64,000 bases of DNA from Candidula unifasciata (GCA_905116865.2 CAJHNH020000815.1:160001-224000); one strand, 5' to 3'; positions 1 through 11,030 are shown, numbered from the stretch's first letter. The notes: generated from the letters alone by a model not told the origin. Program-made: numbers and translations.

Positions 1-154
1 CTGCTGCTTTTTATGTACCTTCTTCGTTTAACGTTGCATTTAATCTGTTGATGTGCCTGCTACTGCGGCTACTGTTAACTGCTGCTTGTCTTCCTCCTCG
101 TCCTTTTGTTTCTCCTCCTCCTCCTCCTTCTTCTTCTTTTTCCTCCTTTTCTAC

Positions 155-700
155 TTCTTCTTCTTCTTCTTCTTCTTCTTTTTCTTCTTCTTCTTCTTCT
201 TCTTCTTCTTCTTCTTCTTCTTCTTCTTCTTCTTCTTCTTCTTCTTCTTCTTCTTCTTCTTCTTCTTCTTCTTCTTCTTCTTCTTCTTCTTCTTCTTCTT
301 CTTCTTCTTCTTCTTCTTCTTCTTCTCTTTCTTCTTCTCTTTCTTCTTCTTCTCTTTCTTCTTCTCTTTCTTCTTCTTCTTCTTCTTCTTCTTCTTCTTC
401 TTCTTCTTCTTCTTCTTCTTCTTCTTCTTCTTCTTCTTCTTCTTCTTCTTCTTCTTCTTCTTCTTCTTCTTCTTCTTCTTCTTCTTCTTCTTCTTCTTCT
501 TCTTCTTCTTCTTCTTCTTCTTCTTCTTCTTCTTCTTCTTCTTCTTCTTCTTCTTCTTCTTCTTCTTCTTCTTCTTCTTCTTCTTCTTCTTCTTCTTCTT
601 CTTCTTCTTCTTTCTTTCTTCTTCTTCTTCTTCTTCTTCTTCATCTTCTTCTTCTTCTTCTTCTTCTTCTTCTTCTTCTTCTTCTTCTTCTTCTTCTTTT
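155..700. repeat. (CTT)n microsatellite, ~545 bp
   Basis: Almost pure CTT triplets with a few TCTTTC interruptions near 325-370 and 610. It reads as poly-Ser, poly-Phe or poly-Leu on the plus strand and poly-Lys/Arg on the minus strand, so the long open frames across it are compositional artefacts. The flank just above 700 could be the end of a minus-strand retroposon whose (AAG)n tail expanded, but that flank is not securely identified. Confidence 0.97.
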
Positions 701-1410
701 TCAAACGAGTAAATAGATAATACCAGTCTGGGGAGAATGATGCATCAGTGAGGGGCCAAATGATCTTGGAGACACTCAACACTCTAATGAACGGCGAGAC
801 AGACATAAAGTGACTAAGTTGTTGGGAGCATATGTATTGAAACTCTGTTGTTGTGCACATTCAGAAACCGCTGTTTGTCCGTCTTTATGTTATGCTCAAA
901 CTTGTGAAGATATTCTAAAGCTTTGGGGGTTTAAAAATTAAAAAAGACATAAATGAAACAAATCTCTTTACCACAAGTTTAAAAGATGTTTGTTAAAAGT
1001 ACAGGGGGCCAAGTCAGTAAAACTCAACTCTACTATGTTATGTAAACAAAAGGATGACGTGAGAAATTTGAAATCAACATGGTAATCACGTGGCTGGTCT
1101 TAAATTTCCAATAAAAAGATATACAGTAATTTGACATTGTGGTTTATGCATTTCAGCAAGAAAGGGATCATTAAACTGAATGCATAGGCCCGCTGATCGC
1201 TGCGCGGAGGCACCCACGTGCCTAGGCGCCGCGTGCTAATCTGTGCATGTAAAGTGACTTGCCTGAAAAAAAAAAAATATTTTACGTTAAAATTAATTGT
1301 AGTAAAATAAACGTAAAGGACCCTTTTCCCCGCCATCAGGCGTTTTGGGCATATAGGGCTAGACAAATCATTTCTTTTTAATGTTAAACCAAAATTATAT
1401 TTCCTATTCT

Positions 1411-1412
<2 letters not shown>
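701..1412. other. non-coding interval, no gene seen
   Basis: AT-rich sequence with stops in all frames. The first ~150 bases may be the 3' end of an unidentified minus-strand retroposon abutting the CTT array. Around 1190-1270 there is weak similarity to 49650-49710 (shared GCTAATCTGTG), pointing to an old dispersed repeat. Nothing else is supported. Confidence 0.5.

Positions 1413-1471
<59 letters not shown>
1413..1471. repeat. (TA)n microsatellite
   Basis: About 59 bases of uninterrupted alternating TA, flanked by ordinary AT-rich sequence. Confidence 0.97.
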
Positions 1472-1476
<5 letters not shown>

Positions 1477-1598
1477 AAGAATAGCAGGCATTTTGACATA
1501 AAGTGTTGAAACGTGTGTGTGCTTTACGCAATTCGCGTTCTTACCTCCAGAGGCTTGCCATTTGATGGAGAAAACCAGATTATAGTTTTAGCACTTCC

Positions 1599-1842
1599 TG
1601 TGTGGGTTATGGGGCCTCATTGTGAGGAGAACAAGAACAGACCCACGGCCTACCAAAACAAGCATGTCTTACTCAACTAACTGGGAGCTCCCTTCAAAGA
1701 CGGAGTGCATCTGCCTGAGCAGCAACGAAAAACCAACTGCACATACGAAAGCCAGTAAAACGGATGTACACGCACAACTCAGGCCCTGGTCCAAAGCCAA
1801 ATTTCAAACGGACGAACAAATAGGACTTTACGCTCTCAAACC
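1599..1842 (+). mobile_element. family A retroposon, degenerate copy
   Basis: Shares the family A order of landmarks: GTGTGGGTT near the start, ACAAGAACAGACCCAC, AAGCATGTC, GGGAGCTCCCTTCAAAG, GCATCTGCCTGAG, AAAACGGATG and GGACGAACAA. It is more diverged than the copies at 5171 and 11684 and lacks a clear AAG tail. The element is probably non-autonomous and non-coding. Confidence 0.8.
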
Positions 1843-1889
1843 ATGTGCTTAGTCATACGATAATAAATCAGATATATATGGAAGATACA

Positions 1890-2558
1890 CTCAATTCTAA
1901 GTGTGCATTTATCAAATCTATGTTTCCAAGTGTTGATTCATCAAATCTATGTTTCCAAGTGTGGATTCATCAAATCTATGTTTCCCAGTGTAGATTTATC
2001 AAATCTATGTTTCCAAGTGTGGATTTATCAAATCTATGTCTCCAAGTGTGGATTCATCAAATCTATATGTCCAAGTGTGGATTCATCAATTCTATGTTTC
2101 CTAGTGTGGATTCATCAAATCTATGTTTCCTAGTGTGAATTCATCAAATCTATGTTTCCTAGTGTGAATTCATCAAACTTATATTTCCTAGTGTGAATTC
2201 ATCAAATCTATGTTTCCAAGTGTGGATTCATCAATTCTATGTTTCTAAGCGTGGATTCATCAAATCTATGTTTCCTAGTGTGAATTCATCAAATCTGTTT
2301 CCTAGTGTGAATTCATCAATTCTATGTTTCTAAGCGTGGATTAATAAAACCTATGTTTCCAAGTGTGGATTCATCAAATCTATGTTTCCCAGCATAGATT
2401 CATCAAATCTATGTTTCCCAGCGTAGATTCATCAAATCTATGCTTCCAAGTGTGGATTCATCAATTCTATGTTTCCAAGTGTGGATTCATCAAATCTATG
2501 TTTCCAAGTGTGGATTCATCAAATCTATGTTTCCAAGTGTGGATTCTTGAAATCTATG
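1890..2558. repeat. 29-bp minisatellite, ~23 units
   Basis: Tandem units built on TTCATCAAATCTATGTTTCC followed by AAGTGTGGA. Since 29 is not a multiple of 3, all three frames stay open for long stretches and give a repeated 29-residue pattern; this is not evidence of a protein. Unit variants (AAGTGTGGA, TAGTGTGAA, CAGCATAGA) cluster locally. Confidence 0.95.
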
Positions 2559-2617
2559 TCCCCTGAGCCGGATACAGTCTGTACTAGATGGAAGTATAAG
2601 CGGCAGAAGGTTGTCTA

Positions 2618-2835
2618 TCTTCTTCTTCTTCTTCAGCATTCCGAGCCCTTGAGGTTCATTGCTGCAGATATCACCCTTTCTCCATTCATTTCTTTGGTTG
2701 GCCTTCTCTTTTCAGATCGTGACACCAAGTGTTTGCAGATCTGTCTGGACATTATCTCTCCATCAGTTTCTTGGTCTGCCTTGTGGTCTACGACCGTTCA
2801 TCTCCCTCATGTATCATCCGAAATCGAGGCTTAGA
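2618..2835 (-). mobile_element. LINE 3' end (group S) with short AAG tail
   Basis: Read on the minus strand, frames with shifts give GRRPQGRPRK-like sequence and then [12 protein letters not shown] before a stop and (AAG)n. This is the conserved C-terminal end of a LINE reverse transcriptase ORF. The same terminus recurs at 20723-20870 (-) and twice at 35280-35440 (+). It is 5'-truncated and decayed. Confidence 0.8.
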
Positions 2836-3034
2836 TGTCTGTTTCGTGACGAGATACAGTTTTACCAAGCTTGGGGTGTAGGAGTGTAGTAAAACCAAAC
2901 AGTTCCAGGTGAAAACGTTTCTCCTTACTCTGGACACTCTTTGAACTGACAATACGAGCAGAGGCAGATTCGCAGATGGGAAATCTGTTTCTTTCTGTGA
3001 CTTAAACACTAATGCTGACACACAGTAATGTAGA

Positions 3035-3615
3035 TAAAGACGGGGGAACTGATAAAGATATTAAAATAAGAATACAAAAGGCAAGAGGAGCTTTCATAGC
3101 ACTAGGGAATTTGTGGAGGTCAAAAGAAATTAAAAAGAAATACTAAACTTAACATTTGTAATTCGTCAAATCAATACTTTTGTATGGAGCGGAAACATGG
3201 AGAACAAATACGGCAATTACTAATAAATTACAGACATTCATTAAATGGTTCCTGTGCAGAATAGAGGGAATTTAATGGTATAATATAGTAACTAATGTAG
3301 AGCTTTAAGCGAGAACAAAACAAGCCCCAGTGGACAAGAGGTGAGGAAGAGACGCTGGTGTTGGATAGGACATACATTGAGAAAACGGGAGAACAGCATA
3401 ACTAGAATGTCTTTGCATTGGAACCCACAGGGACATAGGAATAAAGGTAGGCCACAAAACACATAGAGAAGAGAGCTGGATAATAAAGTTAGACAGATGT
3501 GAAGGACATAGGGAGAACTCCATGCGATAGCGAAGGATAGAACGACTTGGCGTGAGTTGGTTGAGGGCCTATGTTCCACTGGGGGACAGAAAGGCAGAAG
3601 AAGAAGTTAACACTG
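3035..3615 (+). pseudogene. LINE reverse transcriptase C-terminal relic (group P)
   Basis: Conceptual translation with frameshifts and stops shows a run of features typical of the region after the RT catalytic domain: DKDGGTDKDIKIRIQKARGA, then ILLYGAETWRTN, NKLQTFIKWFLCRI, ARTKQAPVDK and a C-terminal tract ending near REL. The order matches the thumb/C-terminal part of non-LTR retrotransposon ORF2. There are many internal stops, so it is dead. The same group occurs at 11566-12066, where its 3' end is interrupted by a family A insertion. Confidence 0.85.
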
Positions 3616-4450
3616 TAAAAGACGGTGTGAACATCTGGCTAACGTGTATCATAAAGGTAGAACTATTGTGTCCTTTTAAATGCACCTGAGTATCTCAAAC
3701 TCTGCACGGTTGTTAATGAAAATTATGAGACTCTGCACTAAACAGAAAAATAGTTAGAAGTTTAAACGTTTGTTTTCACGAATAATTAAATTGCACTTAA
3801 AGTGTTTTTGTGCATGATGGTAGCAAACTACAGAAATTTTTTTTTTTTTTTTTTTTTTTCAAGACTAAAATTTATAAAATGTGCTTCGTACCAAAAATGG
3901 GCAGTATAGTTTGAACTGGATGTCATTTATGTGCACGAACAAATGACACCCGGAAGACTGCCGACTTCAAGCCAATAATAAAGCAATTATATGAACAGAA
4001 ATGCAATAAACGCGTGTGTTAATAAGAAGTTCGTAGTACTTTAATACCGTGCCATCTAATCTATGTTTATGTTTTAACACCAGTTTTATTGAAATGCTAA
4101 TAAAATAAAAAATATGTTTAGTATTATCGACCAAACATTATATGGAAGCTGCGAAGATGTGGTTTTAACATAACATACAAAACCCGTGACCTGATAGGTA
4201 GTGAAAGCACTAGCACATAAAAGCCGTCATCTTTCCCTGTTTGCCGCGTTATGAATAAGTGAGAACTTAGTCTTGACCATTTCTTGATGCGGTCATTCCA
4301 GTTTCTACTTTGTGCTCTTTATCTTTGACCGCCCCAGTGTTCCTTGAAGCACAGTCTTTACAGTCGAATCGTGTCTCAACACCTGCACCCGAACTAAGCT
4401 AGCTTGCGACGTTTCACCACTGCCAAGGGAGGCTCTTGATGCTCTGCTAT
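3616..4450. other. non-coding interval, no gene seen
   Basis: AT-rich with a T-run at 3837-3859. No coding region, RNA gene or recognisable transposon is visible. Confidence 0.5.
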
Positions 4451-4481
<31 letters not shown>

Positions 4482-5168
4482 ATGTATGTATGTATGTATG
4501 TATGTATGTATGTATGTATGTATGTATGTATGTATGTATGTATGTATGTATGTATGTATGTATGTATGTATGTATGTATGTATGTATGTATGTATGTATG
4601 TATGTATGTATGTATGTATGTATGTATGTATGTATGTATGTATGTATGTATGTATGTATGTATGTATGTATGTATGTATGTATGTATGTATGTATGTATG
4701 TATGTATGTATGTATGTATGTATGTATGTATGTATGTATGTATGTATGTATGTATGTATGTATGTATGTATGTATGTATGTATGTATGTATGTATGTATG
4801 TATGTATGTATGTATGTATGTATGTATGTATGTATGTATGCATGCATGCATGCATGCATGCATGCATGTATGTATGTATGTATGTATGTATGTATGTATG
4901 TATGTATGTATGTATGTATGTATGTATGTATGTATGTATGTATGTGTGGTATGTGTATGTGTATGTGTGTATGTGTGGTATGTTTATGTGTATGTGTATG
5001 TGTGTATGTGTGGTGTGTGTATGTGTGTGTGTATGTATGTGTGGTGTGTGTATGTGTGTGTGTATGTATGTGTGTGTTTGTGGTGTGTGTGTGTGTGTGT
5101 GTGCGTGCGTGCGTGCGTGTGTGCGCGTGTGTGCGTGTGTGCATGGTGTGTGTGTATATATATATATG
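4451..5168. repeat. compound (GT)/(TATG)/(TGCA)/(GT)/(TA) array
   Basis: A long (TATG)n block (about 4465-4944) is interrupted by about 26 bases of alternating ATGC near 4841-4866. It passes into irregular TGTG/TATG/TGCG repeats and ends in (TA)n at 5154-5167. All long open frames here are repeat artefacts. Confidence 0.97.
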
Positions 5169-5170
5169 TT

Positions 5171-5440
5171 TCCCCGTGTGGGTTCAGGAGTCCTATCATA
5201 AGGTAAACAAGAATAGACCCACTGCCTCCCCACAAGCATGTCGTAAGAGTCGACTAATTGGGAGCTTCCTTCAAAGTCGGAGTGCATCTGCCTAAGAGGC
5301 AAGGAACCAGCAGTCTGCATACAAATGAGTCAGATCTGTAAAACGGATGCACACGCAAAACTCAGGCTCTGGAACAGGACTGTAGTCCAGAAGTGGATGA
5401 ACAACCAGAACTTTCCGCCAGAGTTTACAGCTGGTGAACG
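5171..5440 (+). mobile_element. family A retroposon copy
   Basis: Close match along its length to the bounded copy at 11684-11971: CCCGTGTGGGTTC start, AATAGACCCACTGCCTCCCC, AAGCATGTCGTAA, AGTCGACTAA, GGCAAGGAACCAGCAGTCTG, AAAACGGATGCACACGC and TTTACAGCTGGTGAACG end. The AAG tail is missing; the element ends at the GAACGCG position. Confidence 0.9.
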
Positions 5441-5461
5441 CGTTGTTGTTATAATGTTGTT

Positions 5462-5573
5462 GAATTAAGAATCGACATCACAGCAATCGGGACACTCACA
5501 TAAGCGCTCCGTCCCCATCTTCAGCAGCAAGCGAAGAGTTAAAATTCCGATGGTACCAGTAAAACTCTGATTG
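5462..5573 (-). mobile_element. group H LINE 3' terminus (C-terminal codons)
   Basis: On the minus strand it reads ILTLRLLLKMGTERLCECPD, then CCDVDS and a stop followed by AATTCAAC. This is the fixed C-terminal signature of the RNase H-bearing LINE group found at least ten times in this window. The copy is severely 5'-truncated. Confidence 0.85.
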
Positions 5574-5639
5574 TATGTATATATATATATATTGTAAACG
5601 AATAATGAGAATACATTAAACAAATAAACATAATAATGA

Positions 5640-5895
5640 AGACGTCTTGAAAGAAACGGACTCACAAAAAAAACTGATTGCCCACATCAGAAAGAGATCA
5701 TCTACATTCTTTAGTCATGTGATGAGAAGAAGAAAACTGGAGTACATTGTGACGTTGGGAATGCTGGAGGGGAGTAGAGGCAGGTTGATATCATGGCAAG
5801 GAGGAGGGTCATCAGTGTCAGAGCTGATTGAAAGTACACGAGACAGAAGGTTGCGAATAGATATGATTTACAAAGCCACACGGCATGGACTTTAA
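5640..5895 (+). pseudogene. LINE 3' end relic (group R)
   Basis: Translates as NEDVLKETDSQKKLIAHIRK, RSSTFFSHVMRRRKLEY, a GR-rich stretch, then SELIESTRDRR and a stop after about 82 residues. This matches the C-terminal end of a LINE reverse transcriptase ORF whose better-preserved relative lies at 60785-61470 (SFFGHV, VTTGKI, GRQREKILD). The conserved basic GRQRE segment is degraded here. Confidence 0.85.
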
Positions 5896-5960
5896 GAAAA
5901 AGATGGTGCTATTTCAATGGTTATAGGCAAATTATATCAGTAATCAGTCATCGTGAGTTA

Positions 5961-6402
<442 letters not shown>

Positions 6403-6559
6403 GACTTATTATCCTCAAAGCACATCGAATAATTTAGTCCTTAAGTGCGCAGATCACCTCCTCAGTAAATCCTGCAGCGGCTGATGACACCAGTCTTGGG
6501 TTGATTTCTTAAACTTCTTGGGCTTCCTGCATAGTACTCTTGACTTGCCACACCCCTTT

Positions 6560-6908
6560 TAACATGTTCCTGCAGTCTGGTCATTGTTGCATATTTACAG
6601 TCATCACGCAACAGGCGGACAGACTGGCTAGCTCTACACAACTTGGTGGAATACTGACGTGGTTAACGCCTTTTAGCAGAGCGTGTATAGTTCGGAGGAG
6701 CAGATGGATCACCACAGTGTGGTGAGATTGATGCAGCGGGGAGTGACGAGAGGTTCTGTCAGATGCTCAAAGCTCAGATGAAATGCAAGACGGACGTTTA
6801 ATCAAAATGCTGCTGGCACCATTAGTATTGGAACTCTTCGCTGGAAGCTGAAGATGGGGACAGAGCGCTTATGGGAATGCCACTTAGGGCGGTGATGTCG
6901 GTTCTTGA
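6560..6908 (+). pseudogene. group H LINE relic: RNase H end plus C-terminus
   Basis: Translation shows QQADRLASSTQLGGILT, which matches the NExAD end of the LINE RNase H signature. It is followed, after shifts, by HHSVVRLMQRGVTRGSV and then the family terminus IGTLRWKLKMGTERLWEC. The N-terminal RNase H residues are missing. Its 3' end meets the 3' end of an oppositely oriented relic at 6908. Confidence 0.8.
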
Positions 6909-7245
6909 ATCAAATCAAATCATCACATGGTTCTCGCAAACGTCTGACTTCTCGTAGAACATTTAATCTATCAGCATGGTCCATGTAATGTTCGGCCATC
7001 ACCGTAGCTTTACCTGCAAACCTATCAGCTTGCTCATTTTCTTGCACACCTGAGTACCCTGGCACGAACATGACACGGATATAGGTCAGCCAAGACCGCC
7101 CCAGAAACACCAGCTGCTGTCTTCAGACCCAGCTAATTTCTGTTTTCCTGAGCATACCCAATGAATCACAGAGAATACGCGCGCAGGCAAAGATTTACAT
7201 CTCCAATCATGTTATTTCTTTCGTCACTGCCATGACCTCCATAGT
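6909..7245 (-). pseudogene. LINE relic with RNase H signature
   Basis: Minus-strand translation gives MEVMAV, then ILCDSLGMLRKTE and FVPGYSGVQENEQADRFAGK. These correspond to the conserved E, D and HxGxxxNExAD motifs of the RNase H domain in LINEs, with His replaced by Tyr in the VPGYSG motif. It then reads ATVMAEHYMDHADRLN. Stops are present. It converges tail to tail with the relic ending at 6908. Confidence 0.82.
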
Positions 7246-7261
7246 TTGTTGTGAGTTCAAG

Positions 7262-8155
7262 CTGTACGATAAATAGCTGTGTGATGGAGAGTTTTATGAT
7301 AGATAGCTTTATGATAGATAGCTTTATGATAGATAGCTTTATGATAGATAGCTGTATGATAGACAGCTTTATGAAAGATAGCTTTATGATAGATAGCTGT
7401 ATGATAGACAGTTTAATAATAGATAGCTTTATGATAGATAGCTTTAGGATAGATAGCTTTATGATAGATATCTTTATGATAGATAGCTTTACGAGAGATA
7501 GCTGTATGATAGACAGCTTTATGATAGCTTTATGATAGACAGCTTTATGATATATATCTCTATGATAGATAACTGTACGATAGATAGCTGTATGATAGAT
7601 AGCTGTATGATAGACAGTTTTATGATAGATAGATTTATGATAGATAGCTTTATGATAGATAGCTGTATGATAGATAGCTTTATAATAGATAGCTTTATGA
7701 TAGATAGCTTTATGATGGACAGTTTTATGACAGATATCTTTATGATAGCTCTATGATATATAGCTTTATGATAGATAGGTGTATGATAGATGACTATACG
7801 ATAGATAGCTGTATGATAGACCGCTTTATGATAGATAGCTGTATGACAGACAGCTTTATGATAGACAGCTTTATGATAGACAGCTTTATGATAGATAGCT
7901 GTATGATAGATAGCTTTATGATAGATAGCTGTATGATAGACAGTTTTATGATAGACAGCTTTATGATAGCTAGCTTTATGATATATAGCTTTATGATAGA
8001 TAGCTGTATGATAGATGACTGTACGATAGATAGCTGTATGATAGATAGCTTTTTGATAGATAGCTGTATGATAGACAGCTTTATGATAGATAGCTGTATG
8101 ATAGATAGCTGTACGATAGATAGCTGTACGATAGATAGTTTTATGATAGATAAAA
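7262..8155. repeat. 15-bp minisatellite, ~59 units
   Basis: Units of ATGATAGATAGCTTT with frequent TGT, ACG and CAG variants. The unit is a multiple of 3, so it gives long open frames (MIDSF repeats) on the plus strand and IYHKA-type repeats on the minus strand. There is no codon bias or domain suggesting real coding. Confidence 0.97.
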
Positions 8156-9315
8156 TAATAATTTAAAAAAAAAATATAACTTAAATACAAGGATGGGGGA
8201 ATTGGAGGGGGGGGGGGAAGGGGGGATTCTATAGCTGACATGTTTTTCGTAGGGGCGTGGGTCAAGGTTAAAGCCCCACCCCCCCCCCACCCCTTCCCTC
8301 CCCTTCTGCGGCGTCCATTCATCATACTTGCAGTGGCCTGTATCTTGCTGCCACCAGTTGAACCGTAAACTACCCACTGATAAGCAAACATTCTCCGCGC
8401 TAGCCGAGGCAAGTACAGGAGGACTGTGGAGGGCCAGGGTATTACACACCGGAGTAGGAATTCACTTTACGCCCAGGCCCGTTCGTGTGGCAAAATTGAT
8501 TAGTTACAGCTGGGGAACAGAACCTTGCATGGTTTCTACATTCCAGGCCACGGAAGGGTCTGTTACAGTTGTGGAAGCTGATGGTTGAGTCCTGCAGCAA
8601 GCTGGATAGTACATTAGGGGATTAAAACAATTTCTGCCTTTACATATGTATATAGAAAAACTTTGTTTGAGGATATCAGCTACACTGTGACACGTTTTTA
8701 GGTAAGATCTGGTTATATTTTTGTTCATCATTTGTTTGTGTGTGCCCTCATCATCATCATGTGCTTTGAGCCATTGCAGTGACGCCAGAAAGGGAATGCG
8801 GGCGGAAAAAATGGGATGTGAGAAGAAGAAGTGGGGAGGGGGCCGGCTGCAGGCCCACCGGGTGTTCATCACTGAGAGGTGTGAGACAATGGTTACAAAA
8901 TATGTGTTTTTAACATACACTACCAACCGGTTTCAGTAATAGATGGCACCACTGTAATGGTTTTTTAAATAGCTTCCACAGAGCTTCGGTTAAAACGCAA
9001 TATCATAGAATTCATTATTGCAGAGGGCGAAACACAAATTCGCATCCAAGAAAGTTTGAATAATGTTTTGTGAGATAAAACATGTTAGCCATGTCCAATG
9101 TTGGGTACATGGTTGTGACGAAACTCAAATAGGTCAATTCTCTATGGCTGACGCATAGTCGACTGAACGCACGTCTAGCTACTTCAGACAGCATTCATCG
9201 AGTTGATGGCATCAATGGTGTTGACCATCTGGCTACACTGAAAGTACTAAATTCCATAATGTCCATCAGTAAAGGTATTGCCCAGGCAATCATTAAAACA
9301 TTGAGTTACTGTTGA
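8156..9315. other. intergenic interval, no gene recognised
   Basis: Contains two G-runs (8203-8226) and a C-run (8278-8289). Several short open frames overlap on both strands between 8320 and 8940 without recognisable domains. Nothing further is supported. Confidence 0.45.
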
Positions 9316-9317
9316 AT

Positions 9318-9710
9318 ACTTAATTATTAATTGACATCATAGCACTCGGAATACTCCCAATGAGGTAGGTAGGTAGGTAGGTATTTATACCCCACCAGGA
9401 CATTATACAAGCGACAAACACCAAACACAAAGTGCCACCACGCGGATGAGGATCACCGGAAAGCCCTTTCAGCCGTTATGACCATATTTATGTCTAGGCT
9501 ATATTCATGGCCCGGCCATATTTAGGGAACCCGGCCAAAGCCAGGGTGGGGCTTCAAGTAACGAAAAATTGGGTACCGCATGGGAGCGACTTTTTTGTTT
9601 TTTTGTTTTATCCCCATAAGCGCTCCGTTCTCATCTTCAGCAACAAGCGAAAAACTCCAATTCCAATGGTAACGGCAACTGTCTAATTGAACATCTGTCT
9701 CGCCTTTCCC
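9318..9710 (-). mobile_element. group H LINE 3' terminus, split by a family B insertion
   Basis: The minus-strand terminus signature (CACTCCCATAAGCGCTCC in plus-strand orientation) is divided. Positions 9318-9358 hold the GACATCATAGCACTCGGAAT part, and 9608-9710 resume at CCCATAAGCGCTCCG. The intervening ~250 bp is a family B repeat, so the LINE fragment was present before B inserted. Confidence 0.8.
9359..9607 (+). mobile_element. family B repeat inserted in a LINE tail
   Basis: Begins with a short (GTAG)n stretch, then CACCAGGACATTA, ACACAAAGTGCCACCACGCG, GATGAGGATCACC, a GGCCATATTTA region, CCAGGGTGGGGCTTCAA and AACGAAAAATTG. Because it interrupts a recognisable LINE terminus, its outer limits can be read directly. 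No coding frame or tRNA boxes are seen, so it is a short non-autonomous element of unknown type. Confidence 0.82.
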
Positions 9711-9839
9711 ATGTTGGTAACTTCCCGCAGCTCCCCATTCTCCTTAGACCGTAATGATCTGTATGTGCTTCCGCACTGTTTACTAGTTCTGAAAGTAAAA
9801 CCGTGGGTTATTCAAAACTTTGCACAGTAGGTTGTTCGG

Positions 9840-10075
9840 GTGGTAGTTGTACCCAACCAGGACATCACAGAAGCGATAAATACCCGGTGACACAAAGTGC
9901 CACCATGCGGATGAGGATCACCCGTGGAGAGGTCACAGAAACCCTTTTTATCCGTCTAGGCCATATCTATAGCTAGGCCATATTTATGGGCCTGGCTATG
10001 TTTAGGGCTCCCGGCAGAAGGCAGGGTGGGGCTTCAAAATAGCAAAAATTGCATCCCACGAGGGGACAACTTACA
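9840..10075 (+). mobile_element. family B repeat
   Basis: Same landmark order as the copy at 9359: ACCAGGACATCACA, AAGCGATAAA, CACAAAGTGCCACCATGCGG, TCACCCGTGGAGAGGTC, GGCCATATCTATAG, GGTGGGGCTTCAAA, AGCAAAAATTGCATCCCACG. It lies about 240 bp from the first copy in the same orientation. Confidence 0.85.
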
Positions 10076-10164
10076 ACAACATTGTGCACAGTAGGGACCC
10101 ATAATGTTAGTAGACATAAACAACGAAAACCATAGGCACCAACTTCCGGCACCGTTAGGAAACT

Positions 10165-11030
10165 AAATGAAAACAGGTTTTATTGAATATTTTGACCGAT
10201 GATCAGCCATAGAATATTGCCTGAACCAGAATCAAAGAGGCACTCGATAAAGTAGAACCACACACCATCACCGACATGAAAGAGGTTCAAAAGTTCACCA
10301 TCTGTGGGAAAAATGTATGGCCGCCGTGTACTGGGACGAGAATTGTCTTTTTGGAACAGGAAACATTTGTGAATGCCGGCCGTTACATCGAAACGTTTAA
10401 TTGTATTTTTAACTGTGTATATGTAGAGGAAGGGGGGAGGGGGGATGAAGGTGCGTGGTCTCGAGGTATGGCGTCAGCCTTGGGTGCTGGAGGTCACGGA
10501 TTCAAACCCTGACGATAGCTAGGATTTTTTTTCACGTGAACATTTGGGTATTTTCTTTGTTCTCTGGGTAGTAAGACCGAACGCCCGCGTGTATTGTTGT
10601 GCACGTAAAAAAATCGTTTGGCAGTTGGAAATCAAAAAGTGTAGCCTCACGGCGCTGTCTTGGCAAAATTTTTTAGTTGAAAATCTACCTAAAAATTTCA
10701 GGATCCTCCCCGGAGCAACAGAGTTCGTGCACTGCGCAGAGATTCTTCAGACTCAGGCTCAAGTTAGAAGTAGAATAAAGCTCTTATGGGTTTACACCCG
10801 TGTGCCACGATGTTGATCCGTCGACTAAACTAAACTAAATTTGTAATAAGCGTAGAGGTCGTGCTCTGCAACTTTACGCACTAAAGAACGAGAACTGTCC
10901 CGCTGTTGCACGACAATGCCACACCACACACATGCACCTCTGTTACGATTGCAGAATGTTGTTGGAAATTATTATCTCTAGGGATGGTAGTGAAGTTTTA
11001 TTTTTTGGGTTTTTACTTACGAAATTATAA
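10165..11030 (+). pseudogene. mariner transposase relic, interrupted by a SINE
   Basis: Frameshifted translation shows PESKRHSIK, then FKSSPSVGK, AAVYWDEN (first catalytic Asp context) and ETFVNAGRYIETF. After a ~370-bp SINE insertion it resumes with NKRRGRA and LLHDNATPHT, the second catalytic Asp motif of mariner transposases. The third catalytic region is not found and inverted terminal repeats were not identified. Multiple shifts and stops make it inactive. A second, separate mariner relic is at 30660. Confidence 0.82.
10450..10822 (+). mobile_element. tRNA-derived SINE (family T), plus orientation
   Basis: The head resembles a tRNA gene, with a box A-like TGGTCTCGAGGTATGG and a box B-like GGATTCAAACCCT about 45 bases on. 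A body follows with TCTCTGGGTAGTAAGACCGA, CGTGTATTGTTGTGCACG and TTTCAGGATCCTCCCCGG, and an end near CGTGTGCCACGATG. Homologous minus-strand copies are at 25845, 33765 (partial) and 43485. It sits inside a mariner relic and would use Pol III. Confidence 0.85.

Noticed and set aside
48..860. Overlapping open frames rich in Ser, Phe, Leu or Lys/Arg
   Set aside because: They are all translations of the (CTT)n array; every frame is open because the unit is a triplet without stops.
4305..5320. Long (YIHT)n and (VCMY)n open frames
   Set aside because: Produced by the (TATG)n array in several frames on both strands; no flanking coding signal.
7251..8412. Repetitive MIDSF / YHKA protein on both strands
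   Set aside because: A 15-bp unit gives open frames by arithmetic; variants are at the nucleotide level with no sign of codon constraint.
10450..10530. Functional tRNA gene
   Set aside because: Box A and box B are present but no acceptor stem or plausible anticodon arm is visible, and three dispersed copies share a long non-tRNA body, so it is a SINE head. The same reasoning applies to 25331, 55688, 58222 and 63670.
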